A DNA stretch of 64,000 nucleotides from Neoscytalidium dimidiatum (GCA_037367355.1 CM074701.1:992001-1056000), one strand, 5' to 3'; counted from the first letter of the stretch, positions 34,603 through 45,771 are shown. Translations and numbers: made by a program. Notes: a model not told the origin generated them from the letters alone.

Positions 34603-36536
34603 ATGGCCTCGACATCCTCTTTCCCGATTACTGCATCGAATGTGGATATTCGACAGCAGCAGTATCAGAGGAATCGCCAAAGATGGCAACCGATTCTGGA
34701 CAAATTTAACAGGGCGCTGGAGGTTTCGAGCGCAGAAGGTGACGCGAAATCACTCTCACGCCATCGAGGCAGAGGACAATTACTGGGTACGTGTGCAAAG
34801 CCATGGCGACATAGCAGATCTCTAACGCCCCTACAGCGCGGGACCGCATTTCTCTCTTACTGGATCAGGATTCGCCATTCCTCGAACTGGGCGCCTTTGC
34901 CGGCTATGGCCTAGACGATTCGAATCCATGCGCGAACCTTATCTCGGGGATTGGATTGGTCAGGTTTGTCGAAAAATCTGATTATTCGGGGCTAAGACTG
35001 ATGTTCTCTCAGTGGCCGCATGTGCCTGATCCTCTCCCATATTCCAACACAGAGCGGAGGTGCATGGAACGAGCAAACAGGTCAGTCGATACAGAGGATG
35101 CAGTTAAATGCCATGCTAAGGATAGAGAAGTCGTGAAGCAGAATCGCGTCACCGAAATCGCCACGGAAAATGGGTTACCAATCGTGGCATTGGTCCAGTC
35201 GGCTGGAGTCTTCCTACCGCAACAGTTCCGAGTCTTCCACAAGGGAGGCCAGATATTTCGTGACTTGGCCGTTCGCAGTCAGCTGGGCCAACTCTCGTGT
35301 GCGGTCGTTTTCGGATCCTCAACGGCCGGCGGCGCTTACCATCCGGCGCTCTCTGACTACACTATATTTGTGCGTGAGCAGGCGCAAGTGTTCTTGGCAG
35401 GGCCGCCACTGGTGAAAATGGCGACTGGCGAGACTGTCGGCGCCGAGGAGCTGGGAGGTGCTGAGATGCATGCTTCCGTGACTGGGTTGGCGGACCAGAT
35501 TGCTGTAGACGAGTGGGAACCCTCTGTTCGAAGAGTCCGCCCCATCGTTGCTTGACTCGCTGACGCTGGGCTGTTGTAGGTTCGATGCAATCCGGAAAGC
35601 TAGAGAATGGGTTGCATCCTGCGTGCCTCCAGAACCTGCGGTGCACAGTTCTACGCCACTTCCGCCGCGCTTGCCAGCAGAGGACATTCTTTCTCTGGTA
35701 GATCCTGACATTCGGAAGCCATTCAACATGGGTGAGATCCTCCTACGAATCGTTGATGATTCTAGGCTCTCCCTATTCAAGCCGAGCTATGGTTGTAACT
35801 TGATCACGTCTTGGGCGAAGGTCGCCGGTGAGTATGCCGCTCAAACCCAGTCGAGCGGTTCTAATCCGGCTGCAGGCCACGTGATTGGGATCATCGCAAA
35901 TCAAATGCCGGTCATCAATGGCGATGAAGCATCAAAGGGAGCTCAATTCATACGGCTTTGCAATCAACAGTATGTGCTCCTCTCCTGCGCTGTAGTAGCT
36001 GTAACCGACTTGCCGTCAGGAACACGCCGCTGGTGTTCATGCATAACGTAACGGGCTTCATGGTGGGTCTGAAGGCCGAGCGTGCGGCCATCATCAAACG
36101 CGGCGCTCAGCTCGTGTCTGCTGTGAGCTGCTCCAAAGTACCGCACATCTCCATCATTTGCGGAGCCTCGTATGGCGCGGGCAACTACGCAATGTGCGGT
36201 CGGGCGTACAAGCCGCGATTCCTGTTCAGCTGGCCTACTGGAAGATGTAGCGTCATGGGACCCGATCAGCTTTCCGGAGTCATGGAGACGGTGCAGCGAG
36301 CCAGCGCGCGCAGCGCAGGGAAAGAAGTGGCGGAAGAAGAGCTTAATGCACAGGTGTCGAGGTTCCGCGAAGGCGTGCAGAGGGATAGCGAATGCTACCG
36401 GACAAGCGCAGTTGGATTGGACGATGGCATAATCGATCCACGAGATACGCGCGACGTACTGGCAATGTGTCTTGATGTGGTGACGAAGAACGGGGTGAAG
36501 GGCGCAGAAAGCCACCGCGTGCTGGCGCGCATGTAG
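34603..36536 (+). CDS. Biotin-dependent acyl-CoA carboxylase, beta (carboxyltransferase) subunit, C-terminus ARM
   Basis: Model: join(34603..34786,34837..34963,35013..35080,35128..35512,35580..35827,35876..35969,36020..36536), 540 residues, all frames consistent. Carboxyltransferase landmarks: RHRGRGQLLARDRI, LGAFAGYGLDDSNP, LVQSAGVFLPQQFRVFHKGGQIF, FGSSTAGGAYHPALSDY, GHVIGIIANQ, FMVGLKAE and SYGAGNYAMCGRAYKPRFLFSWP. It transfers carboxyl from biotin to an acyl-CoA of the 3-methylcrotonyl-, geranyl- or propionyl-CoA kind. The partner is the biotin subunit at 40806. A 23-nt intron after NEQT was rejected for a 47-nt one ending GATAGAG, which restores family sequence (EVVKQNRVTEIA). No obvious mitochondrial presequence; the C-terminus ARM fits PTS1 consensus. 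Confidence 0.9.
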
Positions 36537-36740
36537 GTAGTTTAGTCAGCCGAGGCCGGTCACCGGTGCCCTTTCCTCCGTGCCCCACTCTGTAGATGCG
36601 GGGTTTCCGCACCCGCCGAGCGGACGAATCATCTTCAATACAACTTTTCCCTTTCATAATGAAGGCTTACCCTACTTCCGATGTATTCCTCTTTGCGATG
36701 AATACACTCCCTAGCAATCTTAGACACTCTTCTAAGGTGC

Positions 36741-39028
36741 ATGATGGAGCAGCGTGAGCCGAAACGGGCGAGGCAAGCGTGCCACAATTGTCGGTGCCGT
36801 ACTCCCCCATCCCATTAGAACTACATCGAAGCTGATTGGAGACTTCAAGACGTAAAAAGACTCGTTGCTCTGGTGACAAGCCAATTTGTACATTTTGCGC
36901 GCGCCTTGGCCAAGATTGCAGCTACGACGACGGACTGCCTGCAGACAGGCGCACCTGGACGTCCATCTCGTCTGAGGGCCCGGTTGATGATATCCTCTCC
37001 AACTCTAATACGCACTCGGCCAGCCGGGCCCGCGAGACGCATTTGGCTGCCAGAGTTGCGTTGCTCGAATCGAGACTGGGCCTTTTGGATGCTAGCAACG
37101 ACAAGTATGTGGTCTCCATGGTCCTAATCAATGGCTGACGCACACGCTAGCACGCTGTTCAGGGCCACGCTTCCGCCTCAGGAGGATATTGCTTCTACTT
37201 TCCAGATTTCTGGCAATGGGACTACGCCTGCACGAGATCAACAAACCACTCCGAAGTAAGTCCGATGAGCCCCCGGCTCCATCTAACGTCTGCTGACTTT
37301 AAGCCCGAGGTTTTCTTGCGTTCCTAACATTGACATACTTCGAGCGGCTGCAGATGTGTACTTCCTGCACTGCCATAATAATCCGTATTGCTACTTTGTG
37401 GAGTCCCATTTTCGGCGGCGCTTGGAAGAAGGAAGTCTCCCATCATATCTAGTCTACTCGTTCTTGGCCATTGCCACGAGATTCTCGGGCCATCCTTTCT
37501 TTGAGAACCAGCATGCGGAAGCGATTGAGAGCTATGCACGCCTCGCCTGGACCGAGATCTTTGAGAAGTCCTTCTCCGATGATCACGATGTGGATATATG
37601 CACAGTGCAAGCAACAAACATGCTCGCAGTCATCGACTTTGTCCGTAAGTGTATCATGGCCGTGCTATGATCAGGGAGCTCAAGCAAGGTACAGGTGGAA
37701 GGCATCGGCTAGCGTGGACGAAAATGGGCTTGGCCGCACGTTTTGCCCAGATCCTGCACTTAAACACTGAACCTCGAAATCTCTGCTCTCTGTTCGAAAG
37801 CGAGGAGCGCCGGTGTACTTTCTGGTCTGTCTACCTGCTCGATAAGTTAGTCTGCGCGGGACGTCACCGACCTCCTTTACTGCTAGATGAAGATTGCAGT
37901 CTACGCTTACCTTCGAAAAACCGTCATACTCAGGCCGAATCCACGACCGAGGCCCCAACGCTGGCTTTACTCGACGATATCCCGTACTCACCACCGCTTC
38001 AAAAAGGAGATCATTTTGCATTAGCAACACTAATGGCTTCCGCGCTAGGGCGAATTGTGAGGTTCAACTTCCAGCAGAACATCAGGAGCGCCCATGTTCC
38101 ATGGGATTCGAGAAGCGAATATGCTCACATTCATGGTATTCTGCTCAGTTGCGAGACGTACTCAGCCGAGACAGACGGCTTCTTTACTGCTGCCTCGGAA
38201 TACGAATTCGAACATGACAGCCCGACGGATCTATATCGTTGTGGTCATTTCTGGTTTTCCCACGCTCTGTATCATCTCTGTCACTGCCTTCTCCATCATC
38301 CATTTCTCATACATCAACGGCTCGATGCTGGAAATTTCCACAGAGTGCCGCCAAGCTTTATGCGCGAAATCGTGCAAAGAAGCAATGAGCATGCAAGGCA
38401 GTTGACGAATATACTCAAAGCATTTCAAAGCGCTGGCCGTTGGGCATCCGCCAGCTTCTACGGCTACTGCGCAATCGTTGCCGGCGTTATCCATCGTCTG
38501 CACATGGCAAAAGAGGATGAGCTGCACCCATCTTCTGCAATAGAGCAGTACAATATATGCACGCGGTTCCTGGATAGCAACTCTGGCCCTTGGGACCATT
38601 ACAAACGCATGGTGAGTGGGGAAAGCCGCCCGAATTTCTTCATACCGAATTGACGAAGCAACCCGTAGCTCGTAGCACTCCAGTGTTTTCAACCTTCCAC
38701 CTCCGTTGCCACAGAATTGCTCTCATCATCATACACACGGCCGATACTTTCCACCAATCAGACCGAGACTCTATGGAATCTCGTAGACTATGGCTGGCTC
38801 TCAGACTCATCACGGCCGACCACTGCACCGGAGTCTCCACAGCTGAACGAATGTATCGACGAATGGGACCCACTCATGGATCAAGTCCCAGATGTTACAC
38901 GAAGGATTGGAGACAGCCTTGGAGACGAAGACACGATCCGAGAGGATAACATTGAAGCACTGCTGTACGGAGCTCTCAATGGAGGTTTTGATATCAATCC
39001 GGGATTCTCCGCTGTTCGACATGCTTGA
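36741..39028 (+). CDS. Zn(II)2Cys6 transcription factor, likely cluster regulator
   Basis: Model: join(36741..36793,36850..37104,37151..37255,37304..37644,37695..38615,38715..39028), 662 residues. The first intron interrupts the zinc cluster. Spliced, the spacing is C14-x2-C17-x6-C24-x6-C31-x2-C34-x6-C41, the canonical binuclear cluster, with RRKKTRC between. A short coiled coil (ARVALLESRLGLLD) could allow dimerisation. The fungal transcription factor domain follows (VYSFLAIATRFSG, EERRCTFWSVYLLDKLVCAGR). It sits between carboxylase beta and acyl-CoA dehydrogenase genes, so it is the natural candidate to bind the CCG-N9-CGG palindromes in the two divergent promoters. The last splice (donor at 38616) is the least certain. 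Confidence 0.85.
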
Positions 39029-39089
39029 ACATATTCAGCTGAGACTTATGTGTCACTTGAGTCAGAGAGACTCCGCCAAGGCATGTTCG

Positions 39090-40557
39090 CTACAGCTTGC
39101 TCTTCCCCGCACGTGCCATCGCCTTTATCTCCTGGGTGACCGCTAGGTCAGCGAGAATCTCCTCGCTCCCACCACCCACGACCATCACCCTAACATCACG
39201 ACTTATCTGCTCGATCCGTGCTCCGCGGCCGTTCTTGGAGTATCCTAGGCCACCCATGATCTGCTGTGCCTCACGGTTCACATGTTCCAGCGTTCTCGCC
39301 GCTTGAACCTTCAAATTTGCTAAAAGCCCTCCGATAGCCGGATCCCAGCCGTCCCGCTTGGCCTGCTCTGCGATATACACCAGCTGTTCCATCCAGGCAT
39401 GTGTCGCGTCGATGCTGCGGCCGAAGGAGGAAATCTTACTTCGGATAACCTGATTCTCGATGAGCTTCTTGCCAAAGGTCTCGCGCGTGATAGCGTGTCT
39501 ATATGCATCTTCGGCGCAGACGCGGGCTAGACGAAGGCTGGTGCACGCGAGCCAGAGACGTTCGTGGTTAAAATCTGGATAGTAATACCCTTGTCAGCAT
39601 CAATGTGGAATGGTGAAGGAGTACTTTGGTCGCACTCACTGGACATGACAACTTCGAACCCTTCGTTTTCCCGTGCAAGTAAGTTGGCTGCTGGCACTCG
39701 AACGTTATCGAATTCGATGTACGTAGAACCTGTTCTACGCCGTCAGTCTGTATAATTTCTCTTCGAAGCGACAACACTAGGAAGCTATACCGCTTGCAAG
39801 GACGCCCGAATTGTTTATCTTCCGGCAAGTCACGCCCTTCGCCTTCAGTGGCACAATCAATGCCGAGATACCTTTCCGCCCCGGTCCGCCCGTCCGCACA
39901 GCAGCGGTGCAGTAATCGGCGAAGATGCCATTCGTGATCCACTTCTTCGAGCCGTTCACAACATAAAAGTCGCCGTCGCGCTCGGCCGTAGTAGTGATTC
40001 CAGCAACATCGGATCCGCCTACACTGGTCAGCAATGTTCAAACGGCCACTTTCTTCCTAGTAATGAAACCTACCATCGGTCTCCGTGATGCCCAGGCAGA
40101 ATCTGCTGCGGCCGGCGAGCACGCCCGGCAGGAACCTGCGCTTCTGCTCGTCCGTACCGAAGTTCAGCAGAGGCGGCACCCCGATGGAGTTTCCGCAGCT
40201 GAGCGCCCAGATAATGCCTAAGTAGCCGCAGCGCGCGATCTCATCAATTACGATCAGGTCATGAAAGCCGTCCCAATCTTTCGGGACGACACCTCCCGGA
40301 AGACGGCCGGTGACGAATTCGGCAGCGAGAGGGTAGATCGAGGCGGCGGCGTAGCCAAGCTCTGCGTGGCGCGCGAGCACCTCTTTAGGGACGAAACCTT
40401 GGCTTTCCCACTCCTCTGCGAACGGTGCAATGTGTGTATCCACGTACTGCCGCACTTCACGCTGCAGTCGGCGGTGCGAATCGGTGAAGTAGGGGCTCGC
40501 TGGGCGGGAGTGCCATAGCGGGTCCGCGAAGGGGATTGCAGACGTGAGCGACGACAT
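39090..40557 (-). CDS. Acyl-CoA dehydrogenase with C-terminal SKL
   Basis: Model: complement(join(39090..39574,39640..39729,39791..40018,40074..40557)), 428 residues. FAD-dependent alpha,beta-dehydrogenation of an acyl-CoA. Landmarks: SHRRLQREVRQYVDTHIAPFAEEWE, IDEIARCGYLGIIWALSCG, RFCLGITETDGGSDVAGITTTA, KKWITNGIFADY, NFNHERLWLA and QQIMGGLGYSKNGRGARIEQ. It ends GKSKL: a canonical PTS1. In an isovalerate- or citronellate-type route it would make 3-methylcrotonyl-CoA or its longer analogue, the substrate of the biotin carboxylase encoded next door in the opposite direction. It ends only 61 bp from the regulator gene, tail to tail. The start MSSLTS was chosen over an upstream Met because sequence before it is unconserved promoter DNA. 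Confidence 0.9.
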
Positions 40558-40805
40558 GTTGGGGACTGGGCTTGCGAGCTTACTTGGAACAGTGCAAATC
40601 CTAACGCACAAGTCTAATGTCCACAGCCCTCGGTTATCCGATGTCAGATCGGATAGACCCCGCGCGAGGGACGGCCCGGGTCTTGGCTCGGGGACGGCCC
40701 GTCCTCCTCGGTCGTCCTCGCTGCTTTGGGCGCACAACGTGATATCACTACTCTAACAATGCCCACGCTGATCGATGGCTCTTTGGTACATCCCAGCCGC
40801 ACACA
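40558..40805. promoter_or_regulatory. Divergent promoter, acyl-CoA dehydrogenase / carboxylase alpha
   Basis: About 250 bp. It holds a perfect inverted repeat at 40635-40655: arms TATCCGAT and ATCGGATA around GTCAG. This contains CCG-N9-CGG, the same geometry as the element at 34441. GC-rich flanks carry further CGG and CCG triplets (CGGGGACGG, GGCCCGTCC). Confidence 0.6.
40635..40655. promoter_or_regulatory. Palindromic CCG-N9-CGG site, candidate Zn2Cys6 operator
   Basis: 8-bp arms TATCCGAT / ATCGGATA separated by 5 bp; the triplets CCG (40638-40640) and CGG (40650-40652) are nine bases apart. It is placed between two divergent cluster genes, about 80 bp from one ATG and 150 bp from the other. 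Confidence 0.6.
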
Positions 40806-43242
40806 ATGGCTGACATATCCACCACCCCAACTCCGGCGGCGAGCCCACGACGGCCTCTGTTCCTTGCCGATCTACCAGCTGGGCCAGATGGACGCCCAGC
40901 GCTGCGGCGCATCCTCATCGCCAACCGCGGCGAGATCGCCTGCCGGGTGATAGCGACCTGCAAAAAGCACAACCTAGTCTCCATCGCCGTCTACGTCGAC
41001 GAGTAAGCGCCGCCGCCTCCTCTCACGTTTCCTCCCCCCCAACAATCCCGCTGACCCGCCCTACCCCAGAGACTCCTCCTCCCTCCACGTCCGCGAAGCT
41101 GACGAATCCATCCGCATCGGCAGCATGAGCAACAGACAGGACGGCACGAACCCCTTCCTCGACGCCGCGCTGCTCGTCCGCACCGCCGTCGCCGCGCGCG
41201 CCGACGCCGTCCACCCGGGCTACGGCTACCTCAGCGAAGACGCGGCCTTCGCGCGGCTCGTCCGCGCCGCCGGCCTCGCCTTCGTCGGCCCCTCGCCGCT
41301 CGCGCTGTCGACCCTCGGGAACAAGCGCGCCGCCAAGGCGCACCTAACGCGGCACGCTCCTGACGTGCCGCTCGTGCCGGGCTTCGCGGGCGCTAGCTAG
41401 GACGCGGATGAGCTCGTGGCCGCGGCGGGCGCGATCGGGTACCCGGTCGTGCTGAAGGCGGCGGCCGGCGGTGGCGGAAAGGGGCTGCGCGTCGTGCGGG
41501 CGGCGCGCGAGCTGCGGGATGCGCTGGAGCGGGCGCGGTCGGAGGCACGGAGGAGCTTTGGCGAGGCGGACTGCATCCTCGAGAAGTACGTCGACGCGGC
41601 CAAGCACGTGGAGATGCAGGTCGTCGGGGACGCGCACGGGAAGGTGGTGTGCTTGTGGGAGCGCGACTGCTCGGTGCAGCGGCGCCATCAGAAGATCCTC
41701 GAGGAGACGCCGTGCGCGTGGCTAGACGAGGATATGCGGCGCGCGATGGCCGGCACCGCGGTCCGCGTTGCGGAGCTGATCGGGTACGAGGGCGCGGGCA
41801 CTGTGGAGTTCGTCGTTGATGTTGAGGCGAGGAAGTATTATTTCCTCGAGGTCAATGCGAGACTGCAGGTCGAGCACCCCGTCACCGAGGAGCTGACTGG
41901 CTTGGACATCGTCTCGCTCCAGCTGTTTGTGGCTGCCGGGGGCCGTCTGGACAGCCTTCCGGCGTTGAATCCGGTACTGAGGAACGGCCACGCCATCGAG
42001 TGCCGCCTGTGCGCTGAGGACCCGAATCGAGATTTCCTTCCCGGTCACGGTACCGTCCGCCTCTGGCATCCGGCACTTGACTCGGACACGCGGTTCGAGA
42101 CGGCCATCCAGACCGGCTCTGGGATATCGATATACTTCGACTCGATGATCGCGAAGATAATTGTCTGGGCACCGACAAGGCTTCTCGCCCTGGAGAAAAT
42201 GATACGGGTGCTGGCACAAACAGCGTGCGTTGGCGTAGGAACAAATCAGTGCTTTCTGCAGAGCTGCCTCAAGCATCCCGCGTTCCGCGACCCAGCCTAC
42301 ACTACCTCTTTCATACAGTCAAATCTAGAAAGCTTGCTTCGGAACCCCGACCCCACGCAGGCAGCGGCTCCGGACATCCTACGCCAGGCCTTGCCTTGCC
42401 TGTATCTCCGCCATCTGCGGGCACGTTCAGCAAGGCCATTCCAACGCGTTCGGCGAGGCTTCCGGAATCAGCGCTGTGACCCAATAAACCAGCACGCCAA
42501 CATCATCGTAAGCAAAGAGCCCGCAGAAGAGCCTTCTCCAAACCCCCGCAGTCCATCCATTTGCATCTTTCAGCAAGCCTCTTCCACCGATCAAGACCGC
42601 GACACCTACCATTTCCGCCTTATTCCAGTGCCCGCGGCGGAGGAAGTTCAGGAACCCCCAAAGGGCCACGCCACGAGACGAGTTACCGCGCGCTACAACG
42701 CCTTGAGCGCCGCTATCCGAGCCTGCGAAGCAACGGGCCCAGCCGTGTCCACCGCAACCGTACACAGCGTCGCCGCGATACTCCCGCGACCGAGCCCGGA
42801 CGGCTGGGCGTCCCATACGGTCTCTTTGTCGGTCGACGGCCAGAAGCTGCTGGCGCATCTCACCGCGCGAGTCGACCGTGATGATTCTGCGGCGTCGCAG
42901 ACGGCCAGGCCGCAGACCGTTTACGCGCACGTCCCGGCTTTGGGGACGTGGGCGGAGCATCGCGTCTACAGTTTGCTGTCGTTCGCGGAAGGCCAGCGGG
43001 AGGCTGTCGAAAGTGCTGAAGAAGGGGCAAGAGCGAGCGCGGTCAAGGCGCCAATGCCTTGTCGGGTGCTGAAAGTTTTGAAGGGGGACGGGGAGGATGT
43101 GGTGAAGGGGGAGAATGTCATGGTTGTGGAGAGCATGAAGATGGAGATGAATATCGCCGTTCCGGTCGAGGGGAAGTTCCGAACGTCGTGGGCGCAGGGC
43201 GATGCTGTGGCTGATGGCGATGTGCTCTGCTGGGTTGATTGA
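40806..43242 (+). CDS. Biotin-dependent acyl-CoA carboxylase, alpha (biotin carboxylase + BCCP) subunit, interrupted by TAG
   Basis: Model: join(40806..41002,41070..43242), 790 codons including an internal TAG. Biotin carboxylase motifs: RRILIANRGEIACRV, HPGYGYLSED, FVGPSP, AAAGGGGKGLRVV, CSVQRRHQKILEE, EVNARLQVEHPVTE. The C-terminal biotinyl domain reads VVESMKMEMNI with the biotin-accepting Lys. It carboxylates biotin using ATP and bicarbonate for the beta subunit at 34603. Codon 176 (41398-41400) is TAG where the family expects an ordinary residue; a single C-to-T change from CAG (Gln) would explain it. The frame is open before and after, with no shift and no splice signals around it. There is no PTS1 (ends LCWVD) and no evident mitochondrial presequence, so import could depend on the tagged beta subunit. 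MADISTT is taken as the start. Confidence 0.8.
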
Positions 43243-44118
43243 TTGTTAGTTGTTTCATGGGGAACGTTGACGGACATTGGGCGTTCCAGCAGATGGAAAG
43301 CTCTCTATTGAGATTGAAGTTGCGACCAGAGGCGGCCTATGAGCAACGCAATATTCAATGTACGTATAGATGGACGTCTGGTGCTGACAAATCAGAGTAT
43401 GATCGTCGTTGGGGTAGATTGGAGTAAGTGTTGGGGTAGCGCCCCCATCCCTGACCCGGGATCATGTTGCAACCATCTCACCTGCGTCGTTCAGTCACAT
43501 AAAAATATTAGATATTAGCTCACAGATGCAGTTCTTATCATGATGTCGCATGGGTAAAGGTCAAACGGTGTGCAATTTAACACAGGCAAGTCTCCCTCAG
43601 TAGAATTTACGGCTACTGGATGAGGCTGAAATAATTTCTTCAACGTGCATAACTTCCAAAAGTCAAGCACGAAGACTTGATTGCGTGCTCGAGGCCAACT
43701 GTGACATATACAAACGAAAGATTGATTTGGAGATAGTCAGAAGCTCTTGGCAGAAGAGAGCCAGTTTGTACGGATTGTTCCTCCGAACTGAATCCGAAGT
43801 TTTCGGCTTTTCCGACCAACGATTGGTGGCGTCTCTGTGCACGATTCTGCTTCGGAAGGTAGCCGACTATTGCGTATGCCTTAATCTTGGAAAATGTCTC
43901 CAAATTTGCGATATCAGTGCTTTGGAGACTATGATGACAATTTTGGTGCTCCAAATTTTGTGAGGCTCGGATTGCACGTCCCTGTTAACGCATTGAACAC
44001 TTTCAGCTGTGTTAACTTGTACAGTTTCAATGAGAACTTTGCGCAACTTGCAAACCACATCTTTATCTGAACTGTGGTCTTCTTGATTTTTATTCTTTGC
44101 GCTTCCGGAACAGCATCA
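43243..44118. other. Intergenic, promoter of the MFS gene
   Basis: About 880 bp, AT-rich from 43490 onward. One minus-strand open frame of 104 codons (43640-43954) has no recognisable feature and was not called. Confidence 0.5.
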
Positions 44119-45771
44119 ATGAGCCGATCCAGGGAAGAGTCAGCTCCATCTTCTCCAGGCAAGGTCTCCACGGACGTAGAGAAAGTTGGCGACATTCAAT
44201 ACCGCTACATCGACTTCGACACGCTATTAGACCCCGAAGTTCGCAACTGGCTAGACGCCTCCAGCCCAGAAGCCAACAAGCACCATGATTTAGACAAGTT
44301 CCGCTCGCCTTACGAATTACCAACATGGAGGAAGGAAATCATCTCATGGCTTTGCTACGTGGCATCAGCGATGGCATCCCATGCAGCCAGCTCTTATAGC
44401 CCCGCAAAGGATCAGCTGTCGACATACTGGAGCCTCGGGAGTGTTCCCATCCTGCTCGGTATTACGATGTTCACTACGGGGTTCGCGCTGGCCCCAATGG
44501 CTCTCGCACCACTCTCTGAGGTTAACGGGCGCAAACCCGTTTTTCTAGCAACGGGTATCCTATTCCTTATCTGTCAGGTCTGCTCCAGAGTGACGCGCTC
44601 CTATCCTGGGTAGGTCCTCTGAAACCGAAATCGCGAGTGGAAGACTTAGACAATCTACCTTACAGAATGCTCTTAGCCCGCTTCTTCGCCGGCGTGGGTA
44701 GCTCCACCTATTCATCCATGGTGGGCGGTGTCCTTTCCGACATCTACCCCAGCCAACAGCGCAACACACCCATGGCACTCTTTTCTTGCGCCGCGCTGTC
44801 CGGCGTGGGCACCGGGGCCATCGCATCCGGCTTCACAGCTCAATACACCACCTGGCGGTGGATCTTCTACTCGCAAGCCATCGCCAACGGCATCCTCGTC
44901 CTCCTCTTCCTCCTCTTCTTCACCGAAACCCGCGCGTCCGTCCTCCTTCGCTGGAAAGCGCGCCGCTTCAACGACCTACATGCCAAAATGGAACGATCCA
45001 CCCACGCGCCGCCCGCTCCGCGCATCCGTTGGAAATCCCGCGACGACGAAGCCAAGCAGCCCCCTCGCAACCATGATCCGCACCTCCCTCCTCCGGCCCT
45101 TCCACCTCCTCCTCACCGAGCCCGTCGTCTTCTTCTTCTCGCTCTGGGCCGCCTTCGCGTGGGCGGTCCTGTACGTCGCGCTCGCCGCGGGTCCCGCTCG
45201 TCTTCAGCACGACGCACGCCTTCACGCTGGCCCAGTCCAACGCCGTCTTCGCGGCCATGTGCGCCGGCGCCGTGCTCTTCGCGCCCGTCAGCATCTACCA
45301 AGAACGCCTCGTCTTCCGCCACTCGGCCGTCGCCCGGCGCAGGCTGCGCCCGGACGTCCCCCGAAGCGCGCCTCTACTTCAAGCTGCGTCGAGAGCGCGC
45401 TGCTGCCGCTCGGCCTGTTCGCGTTCGGGTGGACGGCCGCGCGCGCCGACGTGCACTGGGCCGTCCCCGCCGCCGCCATCGGCGTCGCGGCCATGGGCAT
45501 CTTCTCCGTCTACCTGGCCGTGTTCAACTTCCTGTCCGACACGTATGGCGGCTTCGCGAGCTCCGCCCTCGCGGCGCAGAGCTTCTGTCGGAACGGGCTC
45601 GGGGGCGTGCTGCCGCTGGTCACGCGGCAGATGTTTGTGGGTATGGGGTACGGTGCTGCGGGGAGCTGCTTGGGCGGGGTTGGGCTGGCGTTGACCCTCG
45701 TGCCGTGGGTGTTGGTGCTGTATGGGGAGGAGATTAGGAGGAGGAGTAGGTTTGCCGCGGCCCCGGAGTAG
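44119..45771 (+). CDS. MFS transporter (multidrug/DHA1-like), interrupted by four +1 shifts
   Basis: Model: join(44119..44609,44666..45771), about 530 residues if the shifts are ignored. A 12-helix major facilitator: SWLCYVASAMASHAASSYSP, LAPLSEVNGRKPVFLATGI, ARFFAGVGSSTYSSMVGG, LSDIYPSQQRN and, in the second half, RPFHLLLTEPVVFFFSLW and SALAAQSFCRNGLGGVLP. The frame moves by +1 four times, always by one extra base: near 45060-45064 (C5), 45189-45191 (G3), 45358-45362 (C5) and 45381-45382 (AA). In each segment the protein is conserved, and no other stop is present. This looks like homopolymer error or a very recent pseudogene. It would be the cluster's permease for substrate uptake or export of toxic intermediates. 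Confidence 0.75.

Noticed and set aside
35081..35103. 23-nt intron in the carboxylase beta gene
   Set aside because: Too short for splicing and gives an unconserved insert; a 47-nt intron with a CTAAG branch site restores family sequence.
41398..41400. Programmed stop-codon readthrough to give a long carboxylase form
   Set aside because: The codon is TAG followed by GAC, not the TGA-CTA type linked to readthrough, and the stop lies early in the catalytic domain.
44637..45737. 366-codon frame through the MFS exon taken as one protein
   Set aside because: Only its first part is transporter-like; beyond about 45060 it reads Arg/Pro-rich nonsense while the helices continue in other frames.
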